64,000 nt of DNA from Bradyrhizobium sp. 1(2017). GTDB taxonomy: Bacteria > Pseudomonadota > Alphaproteobacteria > Rhizobiales > Xanthobacteraceae. The notes below the pieces were generated by a model. That model did not search any database and had not been told where the DNA came from. It was given only the letters and a program-made list of their open reading frames with translations. Shown in pieces: positions 16,997-26,529 of this stretch (the first letter of the stretch is position 1; each line of letters begins with the position of its first letter). A program made the translations under genes and the position numbers. The DNA lies in NCBI RefSeq assembly GCF_011602485.2, contig NZ_CP050022.2, forward strand, positions 6,840,001 through 6,904,000. The letters are read 5' to 3'.

Positions 16997-18379
16997 ATGC
17001 GGCTTCTCATCGTTGGCACATTGAAGGGCCAGCTCACCACCGCCACCAAGATCGCGATGGAGAACGGCGCCACCGTGACCCATGCCGAGGATCACGAGCA
17101 GGCCATGCGTGTCTTGCGCAGCGGCAAGGGCGCCGACCTGCTGCTGGTCGACGTCGCGCTCGACATCCGCGATCTCGTGATGCGGCTGGAAGCCGAACAC
17201 ATCCACGCGCCGATCGTCGCCTGCGGCATCACCAACGACGCCCGCGCCGCGGTCGCCGCGATCCATGCCGGCGCCAAGGAATACATCCCGCTGCCGCCGG
17301 AGCCGGAGCTGATCGCCGCGGTGCTGGCTGCCGTCGCCAACGATTCCCGCGAGCTGGTCTACCGCGACGAGGCCATGGCGCGCGTGATCAAGCTCGCCCA
17401 GCAGATCGCGGGCTCCGACGCCTCGGTGATGGTCACCGGCGAATCCGGCACCGGCAAGGAAGTGCTGGCGCGCTATGTCCACACCCGCTCGGCACGCGCC
17501 AAGCGTCCGTTCATCTCGATCAACTGCGCCGCGATCCCCGAGCATCTGCTGGAATCCGAGCTGTTCGGCCACGAGAAGGGCGCTTTCACCGGCGCGGTCG
17601 CCCGCCGTATCGGCAAGTTCGAGGAGGCGACCGGCGGCACGCTGCTGCTCGACGAAATCTCGGAGATGGACGTCCGCCTGCAATCCAAGCTCTTGCGCGC
17701 CATCCAGGAGCGCGTGATCGACCGCGTCGGCGGCACCAAGCCGGTGCCGGTGGACATCCGCATCATCGCGACCTCGAACCGCAACCTCGCCGAGGCCGTG
17801 CGCGAAGGCACCTTCCGCGAGGATCTGCTGTTCCGCCTCAACGTCGTGAACCTGAAGATCCCGCCGCTGCGCGAGCGCCCCGCCGACATTCTCGAGCTGG
17901 CCCAGCATTTCGTGAAGAAATATGCCGAGGCCAACGGCGTGCCGATGCGCCCGATCTCGGCGGAGGCGCGCCGCGTGCTCTCCACCAACCGCTGGCAGGG
18001 CAACGTCCGCGAGCTCGAGAACACCATGCATCGTGCGGTGCTGATGGCGCAGGGCGACGAGATCGGCCCCGACGCGATCATCACACCCGACGGTGACCGG
18101 CTCGACCTCGCCAAGACGGCACCGGCGGTGGCGCATGCAACCATGGCCGCCGAGCAGGTCACGCGCGCGCTCGTGGGACGCACCGTGGCCGATGTCGAGC
18201 GCGACCTGATCCTGGAGACGCTGAAGCATTGCCTCGGCAACCGCACCCATGCCGCCAACATTCTCGGCATCTCGATCCGCACGCTGCGCAACAAGCTCAA
18301 CGAATACGCCGATGGCGGCATCCCGATTACACCGGCGGGCACGCCGGGCGAGTATCCGCGCATGCCGGCCATGGGATGA
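16997..18379 (+). CDS. flbD: Sigma-54-dependent flagellar regulator FlbD
   Basis: 460 residues, ATG after GGACAGGAG. The N-terminal receiver-like domain (1-115) lacks the usual acidic pair near its start, as FlbD receivers do. The AAA+ domain has Walker A GESGTGKE (148-155), the sigma-54 contact loop GAFTGA (195-200), Walker B LLLDEISEMD (216-225) and sensor FREDLLFRLNVV. The C-terminal Fis-type helix-turn-helix is THAANILGISIRTLRNKLNEY. FlbD activates late flagellar genes with sigma-54 and represses early ones. It is the last gene of the flagellar run; no flhA follows, only unrelated genes. Confidence 0.93.
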   Translation: MRLLIVGTLKGQLTTATKIAMENGATVTHAEDHEQAMRVLRSGKGADLLLVDVALDIRDLVMRLEAEHIHAPIVACGITNDARAAVAAIHAGAKEYIPLPPEPELIAAVLAAVANDSRELVYRDEAMARVIKLAQQIAGSDASVMVTGESGTGKEVLARYVHTRSARAKRPFISINCAAIPEHLLESELFGHEKGAFTGAVARRIGKFEEATGGTLLLDEISEMDVRLQSKLLRAIQERVIDRVGGTKPVPVDIRIIATSNRNLAEAVREGTFREDLLFRLNVVNLKIPPLRERPADILELAQHFVKKYAEANGVPMRPISAEARRVLSTNRWQGNVRELENTMHRAVLMAQGDEIGPDAIITPDGDRLDLAKTAPAVAHATMAAEQVTRALVGRTVADVERDLILETLKHCLGNRTHAANILGISIRTLRNKLNEYADGGIPITPAGTPGEYPRMPAMG

Positions 18380-18436
18380 GCAAACAGCTCCTCGATCTCG
18401 TCAAGCCCACCCGGGCATTCACATGAAGCGTGCGAG

Positions 18437-18457
18437 TGGCCGGGACGAGCCCGGCCA
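18437..18457. repeat. TGGCCGGG palindrome downstream of flbD
   Basis: TGGCCGGG / CCCGGCCA with a 5-base loop (ACGAG), 57 bases after the flbD stop. The same palindrome with a different loop occurs at 50233-50252, so it is a short dispersed element that may also stop or protect transcripts. Confidence 0.6.
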
Positions 18458-18504
18458 CCGCCACCGAGTGTCTCGCCTCATGGCGGCGCCACGCTCGCAC
18501 CAGG

Positions 18505-18837
18505 CTACTTGCCAGGCGGAACGTAGACGCTTGTAAGCTTCGCGGCCTTTTCCGCGACGCTCTTGAACTCACTCATCTTCCAAGCGCGTACGGTTTCGAT
18601 CTTGGCGATGGCGCCGCTCGCCGCGGCCGCCATTCCGAGGGCGACAGCATCGGCTCCATCGGGGAACTCCGCAACGACGAGCGCGTCATGTGCGCCTGTT
18701 GTCATGAACGCTCCCTGGAGCTTTCCGCCGGCTTTTTCGATCATCGGTCCGATGACCGCGCTGCGATCGGACGGCTTGTCGACCAATCCCTTGATGCCGG
18801 AATTTGAGTATGAGACGTATGAGATGAACAGCGGCAT
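18505..18837 (-). CDS. GYD domain protein
   Basis: 110 residues, ATG with GGAGAG upstream. Begins MPLFISYVSYSNSGIKGLVD and continues with a ferredoxin-like alpha/beta pattern: IEKAGGKLQGAFMTTGAHDALVVAEFPDGADAVALGMAAAASGAI, then IETVRAWKMSEF. This matches the GYD (formerly DUF) family of small dimeric alpha-beta-barrel proteins, whose role is unknown. Convergent with flbD; nothing in the surroundings suggests a partner. Confidence 0.8.
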   Translation of the reverse strand: MPLFISYVSYSNSGIKGLVDKPSDRSAVIGPMIEKAGGKLQGAFMTTGAHDALVVAEFPDGADAVALGMAAAASGAIAKIETVRAWKMSEFKSVAEKAAKLTSVYVPPGK

Positions 18838-19215
18838 GTTTTCTCTCCGTCGAAGTTAGAGCGACGACACCTGTCGTTTTGGAAAGAGCCCTCCGAGCGA
18901 GAGCAAGGCACCGCCTGCCGACGGCACGCGAGCTGCCTTGAAAAGCGAGTTACGGACTTCGGCACGTCCAACTGGCAGCTTGGCCCGACTATAACCGACT
19001 CCGAAATGCTGCGCGAACGGTAAGCCAGGCCTACCCATCTCGATCGCAACTATTATGCCGGATGGGGTAATTCCAGTATTCGCCGTCAGGGCGCGATGCG
19101 AGTGAAGCAGTTCACTATCGATCCGCATCAGGCTCGGTAGAATTTGCAGCGACGCGAACGGTCAGAGACCGCATCCGCCTTCGCGCACACGTCCTTCAAC
19201 TCGAAAGGGCAAGCC
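18838..19215. other. Intergenic stretch
   Basis: About 380 bases between the divergent GYD gene and the haloperoxidase gene. Open frames here lack ribosome sites and recognisable features. It presumably carries both promoters, but no consensus could be placed. Confidence 0.45.
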
Positions 19216-20466
19216 ATGAAATACACTTCGTGGACGATTTCCCGCCTATCGCTGATTGCAATACTGATCGCAGCCACGGCGCCGCTTGCACGCGCCGACG
19301 TGATCATGGACTGGAATGCAAAGGCCGACGCGATCGCTGCCGAGAAGCAAATTCCGCCGGCGCCGCACAGCCGCGCCCTGACCATGATGCACGTGGCGAT
19401 GTTCGAGGCCGTCAACGCGATCGACCGCCGCTACACGCCTTACAAGCTCGCGTTGTCCGCGGAGCGCTCGACCTCGCGGGAGGCCGCAGCGGCGGTTGCG
19501 GCTCACGACGTGCTGCTGTCGATCTATCCGGATATCAAGCCGGATCTGGATACGGCGCTGACGAGCTCGCTGGCGCCGATTGCCGAGGGCGAATCCAGGA
19601 CCGCCGGCATCGCGCTCGGGAAAGACGCCGCGGCGCAGATCATCCAGCTTCGTGCGAAGGATGGCAGCAACGCGGTTGAAACGTACCGCCCCCTGACCAC
19701 AGCGGGCGTCTATGTTCCGACCGCCGTTCCGCTGTTCCAGACCACGGGCGCGACAACGCCATGGGTGATGACGTCTGGATCGCAGTTCCGTCCCGGACCG
19801 CCGCCGGCGCTGGATTCAGAGGTCTGGACCAAGGACATCAACGAAATCCGCGAGGTCGGCGGCCGCGGCAGCCCGACCCGCACGCCTGAGCAAACCACGA
19901 TCGGCCGCTTCTGGTTCTTCGTCGGCGCCCGCACCTACAATCCCATCGTGAGGCAGGCGGCAATGGCCAAGAGCATGGATCTCGTCGACTGCGCCCGCCT
20001 GTTCGCCCTGACGTCGATGAGCGGCAACGATGCCATCGTCGCCGTGTTCGAGGCCAAGTATCACTACAATTTCTGGCGTCCGATCACGGCCATACGCAAC
20101 GCCGATCTGACCTCGAATGCGGCGACGCCGCGCGATCCGTCCTGGCTGCCGCTCGGGGACACGCCGATGCATCCGGAGTATCCCTGCGCGCACTGCATCA
20201 CCTCGGCCGCGATCTCGACCGTGCTCCAGACTGTCGTCGGAGATTTCGGCGAGTTCTCTCTGACCAGCCCGACGGCCCCGGGGGTCACGCGCAAATGGTC
20301 ACGGCTGCAGGACTATAGCGACGAAGTCTCCAATGCGCGCATCTGGGCCGGCTTTCACTACCGGTTCTCGACCGAGGTCGGCAAGGACATGGGCCGAAAG
20401 ATCGGTGCGTTGACCGTCGCGACGCAGCTTCGCGGTGTTGAAGCAATGGCGCAGCCAAGGCGGTAG
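19216..20466 (+). CDS. Vanadium-dependent haloperoxidase (PAP2 superfamily)
   Basis: 416 residues from the ATG at MKYTSWTISR, which has AAAGGG upstream and starts a Sec signal peptide ending PLARADV. The vanadate/phosphate pocket is intact: K281 and R288 in KYHYNFWRP, His326 in the PSGH-equivalent PCAHC (Ser-Gly replaced by Cys-Ala), and R375-x5-H381 in ARIWAGFHYRFS. Such periplasmic enzymes oxidise halides with hydrogen peroxide or act as phosphatases. The residue changes around His326 make the activity uncertain. It is monocistronic; the M20 peptidase follows after about 110 bases. Confidence 0.85.
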   Translation: MKYTSWTISRLSLIAILIAATAPLARADVIMDWNAKADAIAAEKQIPPAPHSRALTMMHVAMFEAVNAIDRRYTPYKLALSAERSTSREAAAAVAAHDVLLSIYPDIKPDLDTALTSSLAPIAEGESRTAGIALGKDAAAQIIQLRAKDGSNAVETYRPLTTAGVYVPTAVPLFQTTGATTPWVMTSGSQFRPGPPPALDSEVWTKDINEIREVGGRGSPTRTPEQTTIGRFWFFVGARTYNPIVRQAAMAKSMDLVDCARLFALTSMSGNDAIVAVFEAKYHYNFWRPITAIRNADLTSNAATPRDPSWLPLGDTPMHPEYPCAHCITSAAISTVLQTVVGDFGEFSLTSPTAPGVTRKWSRLQDYSDEVSNARIWAGFHYRFSTEVGKDMGRKIGALTVATQLRGVEAMAQPRR

Positions 20467-20573
20467 GCTGGTTGCCTTTGGAGCGCCGAACACATGGCCG
20501 GACCGCATCCGGCGACTAGGTCGCGCCTGCGCGAGGCCCTATAACCCCGCGTGAGAACCACGCGAGGATGAAT

Positions 20574-21722
20574 ATGTCTGAAGCCCAAATCACGGACTGG
20601 CTCGCGTCGCAGCGGCAGGCCATGATCGATCTCTTGCGCGACGTCGTGGACATCGATTCCGGGTCCTACGACAAGGAAGGCGTCGATGCGGTCGGGGCGC
20701 GGTTCGAGCGGCATTTTGCCGAGCACGGCATTTCCTGCCGGCGCGAAAGCCACGGCACCTTTGGCGACGCCATCCACGCCGAGGTCGCAAAGCCCGGCAG
20801 CAACGAGAAGCCGGTGCTGTTGATGGGGCATCGCGACACCGTGTTCGGCAAGGGCGAGGCCGGGCGGCGTCCGTTCACGATCCGGGACGGGCGCGCCTAT
20901 GGGCCCGGCGTCGCCGACATGAAGTCCGGCCTGGTCATGAACGTGTTCGTGGCCACCGCCTTCCACAAATTCGGCGGCAACCCGCATCCGATCAAGGTGC
21001 TGATCACCTCGGACGAGGAGATCGGATCGCCCTCTTCGCGGCCCGTGATCGAGCGCGAGGGACGCAGCGCGCGCGCCGTGTTCAACTCCGAGCCGGGCCG
21101 CCCCACCGGCAATGTCGTCACGGGGCGCAAGGGCGGCATCTTCATGCACATGGCCATCACCGGAAAGGCCGCGCATTCCGGCGCCAATTTCGCCGCCGGC
21201 GTCAGCGCGATCGGCGAGCTCGCGCACAAGATCGTGCAGATCCACGCGCTGACCGATCTCGACAAGGGCATCACCCTCAATGTCGGGCTGGTCTCGGGCG
21301 GGCAGTCCGTCAACACCACGGCGCCTTACGCCGAGGGCCAGATCGATCTGCGCTACGTCGATCCGGCCGATCGTGCGCGGATCATGGCTGCGATCGAGAC
21401 GATCATCGCGACGTCCCGCGTGCCGGGCACCAGCGCGACGCTGTCGATCAAGGGCGAGTTCGTGCCAGTGGTGCAGAGCGCGGATTCGAAGGCGCTGTTC
21501 GAGACCTATCAGGCCGCTGCAAAGGATGCGGGCCTCACCACGCTGCAGGGCGAGTTCTCCGGCGGCTGCGCCGATTCCGGCTTCACCGCCGCGGTGGGCA
21601 CGCCGACCATCTGCGGCCTTGGCCCCGTCGGCGGGCTCGCGCATACGCCGGAGGAATATCTCGAGGTCGACAGCATCGTGCCGCGCGCACAGGCCCTCGC
21701 GCTGGCGATCTTGCGGGGGTGA
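20574..21722 (+). CDS. M20-family metallopeptidase (glutamate carboxypeptidase-like)
   Basis: 382 residues from the second of two ATGs (MSEAQITDWL; the first is at 20568), chosen because GAGGA sits six bases upstream. The zinc-site residues are in order: His and Asp in LLMGHRDTVF, Asp in GPGVADMKSG, Glu pair in TSDEEIGS, Glu in FNSEPGRPTG and the final His in GGLAHTPEEY. The dimerisation lid includes GKAAHSGANFAAGVSAI. It resembles the CPG2-type carboxypeptidases that remove C-terminal glutamate from folate-like or peptide substrates. No signal peptide, so cytoplasmic. Substrate not determinable. Confidence 0.88.
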   Translation: MSEAQITDWLASQRQAMIDLLRDVVDIDSGSYDKEGVDAVGARFERHFAEHGISCRRESHGTFGDAIHAEVAKPGSNEKPVLLMGHRDTVFGKGEAGRRPFTIRDGRAYGPGVADMKSGLVMNVFVATAFHKFGGNPHPIKVLITSDEEIGSPSSRPVIEREGRSARAVFNSEPGRPTGNVVTGRKGGIFMHMAITGKAAHSGANFAAGVSAIGELAHKIVQIHALTDLDKGITLNVGLVSGGQSVNTTAPYAEGQIDLRYVDPADRARIMAAIETIIATSRVPGTSATLSIKGEFVPVVQSADSKALFETYQAAAKDAGLTTLQGEFSGGCADSGFTAAVGTPTICGLGPVGGLAHTPEEYLEVDSIVPRAQALALAILRG

Positions 21723-21734
21723 GTTCGTAGCTGC

Positions 21735-21825
21735 CGTAGGGTGGGCAAAGCGAAGCGTGCTCACCAGTTCTATCATCGTGGAAAGATGGTGGGCACGGCG
21801 CAAGTGCGCCTTTGCCCACCCTACG
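21735..21825. repeat. Dispersed intergenic repeat, family C
   Basis: Starts CGTAGGGTGGGCAAAG and ends CTTTGCCCACCCTACG, a 16-bp terminal inverted repeat around an imperfect palindromic centre. A second copy sits at 59779-59876 with the same ends. Confidence 0.8.
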
Positions 21826-21839
21826 AGACCTGCCAAGTT

Positions 21840-21995
21840 TCACGAATAACTCGGCGCGTCGGGCTTGCGGAAGATGTGGATGGGGTCGCCCGGCACGATC
21901 GGCGAGCCCGAGAACATCGCGTAAGCGTAGAGCGCCAGATAAACGATCGCGAGCGCGCCGACGGCGTAGAAGGCCCAGGTTGCGACGCGCTTCAT
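21840..21995 (-). CDS. Small single-pass membrane protein (51 residues)
   Basis: Reads MKRVATWAFYAVGALAIVYL... and ends ...IFRKPDAPSYS. One strongly hydrophobic helix (residues 5-28) is followed by a polar tail PIVPGDPIHIFRKPD. The ATG has GGAACG-type purines upstream, and the reading frame is uninterrupted. Its composition and codon use look like those of a real short membrane protein, and it lies 93 bases downstream of the flavin reductase gene on the same strand, so it may be the last gene of the sulfonate operon. No family is recognised; function unknown. Confidence 0.55.
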   Translation of the reverse strand: MKRVATWAFYAVGALAIVYLALYAYAMFSGSPIVPGDPIHIFRKPDAPSYS

Positions 21996-22088
21996 CGTTC
22001 CGCTCCGTTGCCGTCCGGTGGAAAGGCCGAGCTGCTTCTAGAGCGATGACGCGAAAAAGGCCAGCCTTGCGGGAGGGAACGGCGGCGA

Positions 22089-22670
22089 TCAACCGCCCCG
22101 GCGGCTGCGTGCGGGAACGCTGACGTCCGCCAGCCTAACCGCGTCCTCGTCCTGGTCGACCGCCACATACTGGCCGTGCCAATAGGCCAGCGCCGCGGTG
22201 CGGGGCGAGTTCCTGACGTCCCTGACACGACCGATGACGATGCCGTGCGAGTGTCGCTCGACGATCTCCTCGACCTCGCAATCGACAGCCGACAAGGCAT
22301 CGACCAGCAGCGGAACGCCCGAGACGGATGTCACCCAATGGTTGCCTGCAAAGCGGTCGGCGCCCTTCAGTCCGCCCTTCCCCGCAAAGCGTTCGGCGAC
22401 ATCGAGCTGATCGGCATTGAGGATGTTCACGCCGAAGGCGCCGTAGCGGCGGATCAATGGGAAGGACGAGGCGTCCCGGTTGATGCTGACCAGCAGCGTC
22501 GGCGGTTCGACCGACAGGGAGGTCACCGAGGTCACGGTCATGCCGCTGATGTCCTTGCCCCGCCCGGCGGTGATGATGCTGACGCCGCCGGTGAGATGGC
22601 GCATGGCGCCGCGGAAATCGGCGGACGAGACGGGTATTTCGGTCATGAGATCGCGGGGGACTACATTCAT
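22089..22670 (-). CDS. Flavin reductase (FMN reductase component)
   Basis: 193 residues. Typical flavin-reductase-like FMN-binding barrel: FRGAMRHLTGGVSIITAG, GMTVTSVTSLSVEPPTLLVSINR, FGVNILNADQLDVAERFA and a late HGIVIGRVRDV. In this position, 32 bases after ssuB on the same strand, it most likely supplies FMNH2 to the alkanesulfonate monooxygenase SsuD. That is the role of SsuE in E. coli, but SsuE belongs to another fold (flavodoxin-like), so the symbol is not applied. Role inferred from context, fold secure. Confidence 0.85.
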   Translation of the reverse strand: MNVVPRDLMTEIPVSSADFRGAMRHLTGGVSIITAGRGKDISGMTVTSVTSLSVEPPTLLVSINRDASSFPLIRRYGAFGVNILNADQLDVAERFAGKGGLKGADRFAGNHWVTSVSGVPLLVDALSAVDCEVEEIVERHSHGIVIGRVRDVRNSPRTAALAYWHGQYVAVDQDEDAVRLADVSVPARSRRGG

Positions 22671-22702
22671 GGCGTTGCTCCCCGAACGGGGGTTCCCTCT
22701 AT

Positions 22703-23539
22703 TTAGGTACGATCGTCCGCCGACAACAGGTGGCTCAGGATCGAGCCTTCGAGGCCGGCAAGCTCGGCCGAACCGCGCTGGCGGGGCCTGCTGGCGTTAA
22801 CCACGACGTCGTGGGCGATGCGCCCCTCCTCGATCACCAGCACGCGGTCCGCCAGTGCGACCGCTTCGGCGACATCGTGGGTCACGAGGATCGCGGTAAA
22901 GCCCTGGTCGCGCCAGACGCGCTCCAGTAGACGCTGCATCGAAATCCGGGTCAGCGCGTCCAGCGCGCCGAGCGGCTCGTCGAAGGCGAGCACGCGCGGA
23001 CGGGAGACCAGCGCGCGACCGAGCGCGACGCGCTGCTTCTGGCCGCCCGACAGCACCGAGGGCCATTGATCGCGCCTGTCGGCGAGCCCGACCTCGGTCA
23101 GCGCCTTCTCCGCGCGCGCATGCGCATCGGTGGAGGCGCGATCGCGGCCGAGACCGACCTCGACATTCGCGAGCACGCGCGCCCAGGGCAGCAGCCGCGG
23201 CTCCTGGAACATCACGCGGATGTCCTCGGGCTGGATGTCCTGGCCGAAGCTGACGCTGCCGGCGTCGATCTTGTCCAGACCGGCGATGAGGCGCAGCAGC
23301 GTGCTCTTGCCGCAACCACTCTTGCCGACGATGGCGACGAACTGGCCGGCGGGGATGTGCAGGTCGATACCGCGCAGCACCTCGTTGTCGCCGAAGGATT
23401 TGCGCAAGCCGCGGATGCTGAGCGGGAGTCCGGTGGTCTGCGCCGCCCGCTCCTCGCGCACCACACGGGCATGCGGCGCGAAATTGGCGCGGCTGCCGAG
23501 CTCGGACTCGGGAAGGGAGGTACGAAGCGCTGTCTGCAT
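22703..23539 (-). CDS. ssuB: Aliphatic sulfonate ABC transporter ATP-binding protein SsuB
   Basis: 278 residues from [15 protein letters not shown]. Walker [11 protein letters not shown]-loop [12 protein letters not shown] signature [15 protein letters not shown], Walker [14 protein letters not shown] and the switch His in [10 protein letters not shown] are all present. The order and the [18 protein letters not shown] opening fit the nitrate/sulfonate/taurine subfamily. It powers uptake through SsuC. It sits 20 bases downstream of ssuC in a run of six genes. The 40-residue leader before the ABC core is longer than usual. Confidence 0.92.
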   Translation of the reverse strand: MQTALRTSLPESELGSRANFAPHARVVREERAAQTTGLPLSIRGLRKSFGDNEVLRGIDLHIPAGQFVAIVGKSGCGKSTLLRLIAGLDKIDAGSVSFGQDIQPEDIRVMFQEPRLLPWARVLANVEVGLGRDRASTDAHARAEKALTEVGLADRRDQWPSVLSGGQKQRVALGRALVSRPRVLAFDEPLGALDALTRISMQRLLERVWRDQGFTAILVTHDVAEAVALADRVLVIEEGRIAHDVVVNASRPRQRGSAELAGLEGSILSHLLSADDRT

Positions 23540-23559
23540 GTGATTCCCAGTATTTCTGC

Positions 23560-24366
23560 TCAACGTTTCTGGAAGGCGGGGTGCCAGGAGAGCGTCAGGC
23601 GCTCCAGCACGCGTGAGGCACTGTCGGCGAGCTTGCCGAGCAGGGCATAGATCAAGATCGAGAGCACGACGACGTCGATCAGCATGAACTCGCGCGCCTG
23701 CATCGCCATGTAGCCGAGCCCCGACGACGCCGCGATGGTCTCGGCGACGATCAGGGTCAGCCACATGATGCCGAGCGCGAAGCGGATGCCGACGAAGATC
23801 GAGGGCAGCGCGCCCGGGAAGATCACCCGGCGGAACAGCTCGCTGTCGGTCATGCCGTAGATGCGGCCCATCTCGATCAGCTGCGGGTCGACGGTACGGA
23901 TGCCGTGCAGCGTGTTGAGATAGATCGGGAAGAACACCCCGAGCGCGACCAGGAACAGTTTTGCGCTCTCGTCGATGCCGAACCAGAGGATGACCAGCGG
24001 GATCAGCGCCAGATGCGGCACGTTGCGCACCATCTGCAGCGTGGTGTCGGTGAGCTTGGCCGAGAGCTGCGACAGGCCGTTGGCGAGCCCGAAGGCGAAA
24101 CCGATGCCGCCGCCGATCAGGAAGCCGATCGAGGCGCGCCAGAACGAGACCCAGATGTTGCGGCCAAGCTCGCCGGAGAGCAGCAGCTTCCAGCCCGCGA
24201 GCACGACGTCGCTCGGCGCCGGCAGCACGCGAACCGGCACGAAGCCGGTGACGCTCGCGACCTGCCAGACCGCGATGATGGCGAGCGGCACGATCCACTG
24301 GATCAGGCCGTCGACGCGCGGCAGACGGACGCTGCGCGGAAGCGAGATGCTGTCGATCAGGCTCAT
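23560..24366 (-). CDS. ssuC: Aliphatic sulfonate ABC transporter permease SsuC
   Basis: 268 residues starting [13 protein letters not shown]; the ATG overlaps the ssuD stop (ATGA). About six transmembrane helices: residues 22-40, 72-94, 108-130, 137-155, 196-216 and 228-248. The EAA loop is [33 protein letters not shown], carrying the A/G-x-x-x-G contact for SsuB. This is the BPD_transp_1 permease of the sulfonate/taurine type. Confidence 0.92.
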   Translation of the reverse strand: MSLIDSISLPRSVRLPRVDGLIQWIVPLAIIAVWQVASVTGFVPVRVLPAPSDVVLAGWKLLLSGELGRNIWVSFWRASIGFLIGGGIGFAFGLANGLSQLSAKLTDTTLQMVRNVPHLALIPLVILWFGIDESAKLFLVALGVFFPIYLNTLHGIRTVDPQLIEMGRIYGMTDSELFRRVIFPGALPSIFVGIRFALGIMWLTLIVAETIAASSGLGYMAMQAREFMLIDVVVLSILIYALLGKLADSASRVLERLTLSWHPAFQKR

Positions 24367-25541
24367 GACTGCGACACCCGATGCTGCGGACGGAAGTCGC
24401 TGCCGACCGTCTCGCCGAACGGACCGCCGTTGAAATGCAGCTTGGTCACATTGCTCGGCTGCTCCAGCGCGAGCCGCGGGAACACCAGCTCGGCGAAGCG
24501 GTAGGCCTCCTCCAGATGCGGATAGCCCGACATGATGAAGGTATCGATGCCGAGATCCTGATATTCCCTGATGCGGGCCGCGACCGTTTCGGCGTCGCCG
24601 ACCAACGCGGTGCCGGCACCGCCGCGCACGAGGCCGACGCCGGCCCACAGGTTCGGCGCGATCTCGAGCTTGTCGCGCTTGCCGCCGTGGAGCTGCGCCA
24701 TGCGCTGCTGGCCGACGGAGTCCATGCGAGCAAAATTCTTCTGCGCCAGCGCAATGGTCTCGTCGCTGACATGCTTGATCAGCTCGTTCGCATCGCGCCA
24801 GGCCGCCTCATTGGTCTCGCGGACGATCACGTGAAGACGGATGCCGAAGGAGAGCTTTCTGCCGCGCGCAGCTGCAACCTCCCTCACCTTCGCGATCTTC
24901 TCGGCGACCAGCGCAGGCGGCTCGCCCCAGGTCAGATATTTGTCGACGGTGTCGACCGCGACGTCGATGCCGGCATCGGACGAGCCGCCAAAATACAGCG
25001 GCGGCCGCGGCGCCTGCACCGGCGGAAACAAGAGCTTGCTGCCCTCGACATGGATATGCTTGCCCTCGACGTTCACCGTCTTGCCGGCGAGCAGGTCGCT
25101 ATAGACGTTAAGGAATTCGCGGGTGACCTCGTAGCGCTCGTCATGGGACAGGAAGATGCCGTCGCCCTTGTTCTCGACGGGATCGCCGCCGGTGACGACG
25201 TTGACGAGGAGCCGGCCATTGCTGATGCGGTCCAGCGTCGCGGTCATGCGTGCCGCAACGCTCGGCGATTGCAGGCCGGGGCGGACCGCCACGAGATAGC
25301 GCAGCCGCTCGGTGAAGGGCGCGACCGAGGACGCAACGATCCAGGAATCTTCGCAGGATCGCCCGGTCGGCAGCAGCACGCCGAAATAGCCGAGCTGATC
25401 GGCGGCCTGCGCGATCTGGCGCAGATAGTTGAAGTTGACCTCGCGGCCGCCGATTCCGGTGCCGAGATAGCGGCCGTCGCCGTGGGTCGGCAGGAACCAG
25501 AGAATGTTGGGGTTGGACTGCTTGCTCATGGTCTTGCTCAC
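24363..25541 (-). CDS. ssuD: FMNH2-dependent alkanesulfonate monooxygenase SsuD
   Basis: 392 residues. The frame starts with a GTG overlapping the ssuA stop (GTGA); an ATG four codons in (25529) is the alternative. Luciferase-like TIM barrel: [16 protein letters not shown] near the start, [16 protein letters not shown] with the active-site region Cys, RFLVAVRPG-type strand ([20 protein letters not shown]), [31 protein letters not shown] and [11 protein letters not shown]. It cleaves C1-C14 alkanesulfonates to aldehyde and sulfite. Together with the ABC genes and flavin reductase it makes a full sulfur-scavenging pathway. Confidence 0.95.
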   Translation of the reverse strand: MSKTMSKQSNPNILWFLPTHGDGRYLGTGIGGREVNFNYLRQIAQAADQLGYFGVLLPTGRSCEDSWIVASSVAPFTERLRYLVAVRPGLQSPSVAARMTATLDRISNGRLLVNVVTGGDPVENKGDGIFLSHDERYEVTREFLNVYSDLLAGKTVNVEGKHIHVEGSKLLFPPVQAPRPPLYFGGSSDAGIDVAVDTVDKYLTWGEPPALVAEKIAKVREVAAARGRKLSFGIRLHVIVRETNEAAWRDANELIKHVSDETIALAQKNFARMDSVGQQRMAQLHGGKRDKLEIAPNLWAGVGLVRGGAGTALVGDAETVAARIREYQDLGIDTFIMSGYPHLEEAYRFAELVFPRLALEQPSNVTKLHFNGGPFGETVGSDFRPQHRVSQS

Positions 25542-26491
25542 GATCCTGACTTCCGAGCGACGTCGGAGATCTTGATGGATTTGGGGATGAGGCCCAGCGC
25601 GAAGAACGCGTCGGCCACCTGCTGCTGGTCGGCAATGACGGCATCGGTGATCGGCTTGATGCCGTAGGACTGCCGCTTCAAAGCCACCTCGACGACGGGC
25701 ACCGAGAGACCGATCGACGGCGCAAGCTGCTCGGCGACGGCATGGATGTCGCCCCTGGCCCAGTCGTCGACTGAGCTGAGCTCGGCGAGCACGGCGTCGA
25801 CGATCTTCGGATGGGCGTCGAGGAATTTCTTGGAGGAGAAGTAGAACTGGTAGTTGGCGACGATGCCGGTGCCGTCCGAGAGCGTGCGGGCGCCGGTGGC
25901 GGCCTCCGCCGCGGCCTGGAACGGATCCCAGATCACCCAGGCATCGACCGCGCCACGCTCGAAGGCGGCGCGGGCATCGGCCGGTGCCAGGAACACCGGC
26001 TCGATTTCCGAATACTTCACGCCCGCCTTCTCCAGCGCCTTGACCAGGAGATAGTGGACGTTGGAGCCCTTGTTGAGCGCGACCTTCTTGCCCTTGAGGT
26101 CGGCAACCGATTTCAGCGGGCTGTCCTTCGGCACGAGGATCGCCTCGCCCTTCGGCGCCGGCGGCTCATAGGCGACATACTGGAGCGGCGCGCCGGCGGC
26201 CTGCGCGAAGATCGGCGGCGCCTCACCGGTGTTGCCGAAATCGATCGCGCCGACATTGAGGGCCTCGAGCAGCGGCGGCCCGGATGGGAATTCGGTCCAC
26301 ACCACCTTGTAGCCGTCAGCGGCGAGCTTCGGCTCCAGGGTGCCCTTGCTCTTGAGCAGCACCAGCTTGCCGTATTTCTGGTAGCCGATGCGAACCACCT
26401 TGTCCTGCCCGTAGGACGTGCCGACGGCGGCCGCGACGATACCGATCGACAGCACGATGGCCGCAATCAGACGCTGAATGATACGCCTCAT
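25538..26491 (-). CDS. ssuA: Sulfonate ABC transporter substrate-binding protein SsuA
   Basis: 317 residues from [22 protein letters not shown], a Sec signal peptide cut around SYGQD. Periplasmic binding-protein type 2 fold: [71 protein letters not shown], and [14 protein letters not shown]. The SGPP and GEAPP segments contact the sulfonate in known SsuA structures. It overlaps the start of ssuD and follows a second paralogue (26530-27480) with a gap of 38 bases. Confidence 0.9.
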   Translation of the reverse strand: MRRIIQRLIAAIVLSIGIVAAAVGTSYGQDKVVRIGYQKYGKLVLLKSKGTLEPKLAADGYKVVWTEFPSGPPLLEALNVGAIDFGNTGEAPPIFAQAAGAPLQYVAYEPPAPKGEAILVPKDSPLKSVADLKGKKVALNKGSNVHYLLVKALEKAGVKYSEIEPVFLAPADARAAFERGAVDAWVIWDPFQAAAEAATGARTLSDGTGIVANYQFYFSSKKFLDAHPKIVDAVLAELSSVDDWARGDIHAVAEQLAPSIGLSVPVVEVALKRQSYGIKPITDAVIADQQQVADAFFALGLIPKSIKISDVARKSGS

Positions 26492-26529
26492 GTCTAGACC
26501 TTTTGAAATGGGGAGATTGGTCGGCACGG

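Noticed and set aside
18856..19128. 90-residue minus frame upstream of the GYD gene
   Set aside because: Overlaps the probable promoter region, no ribosome site, no recognisable domain.
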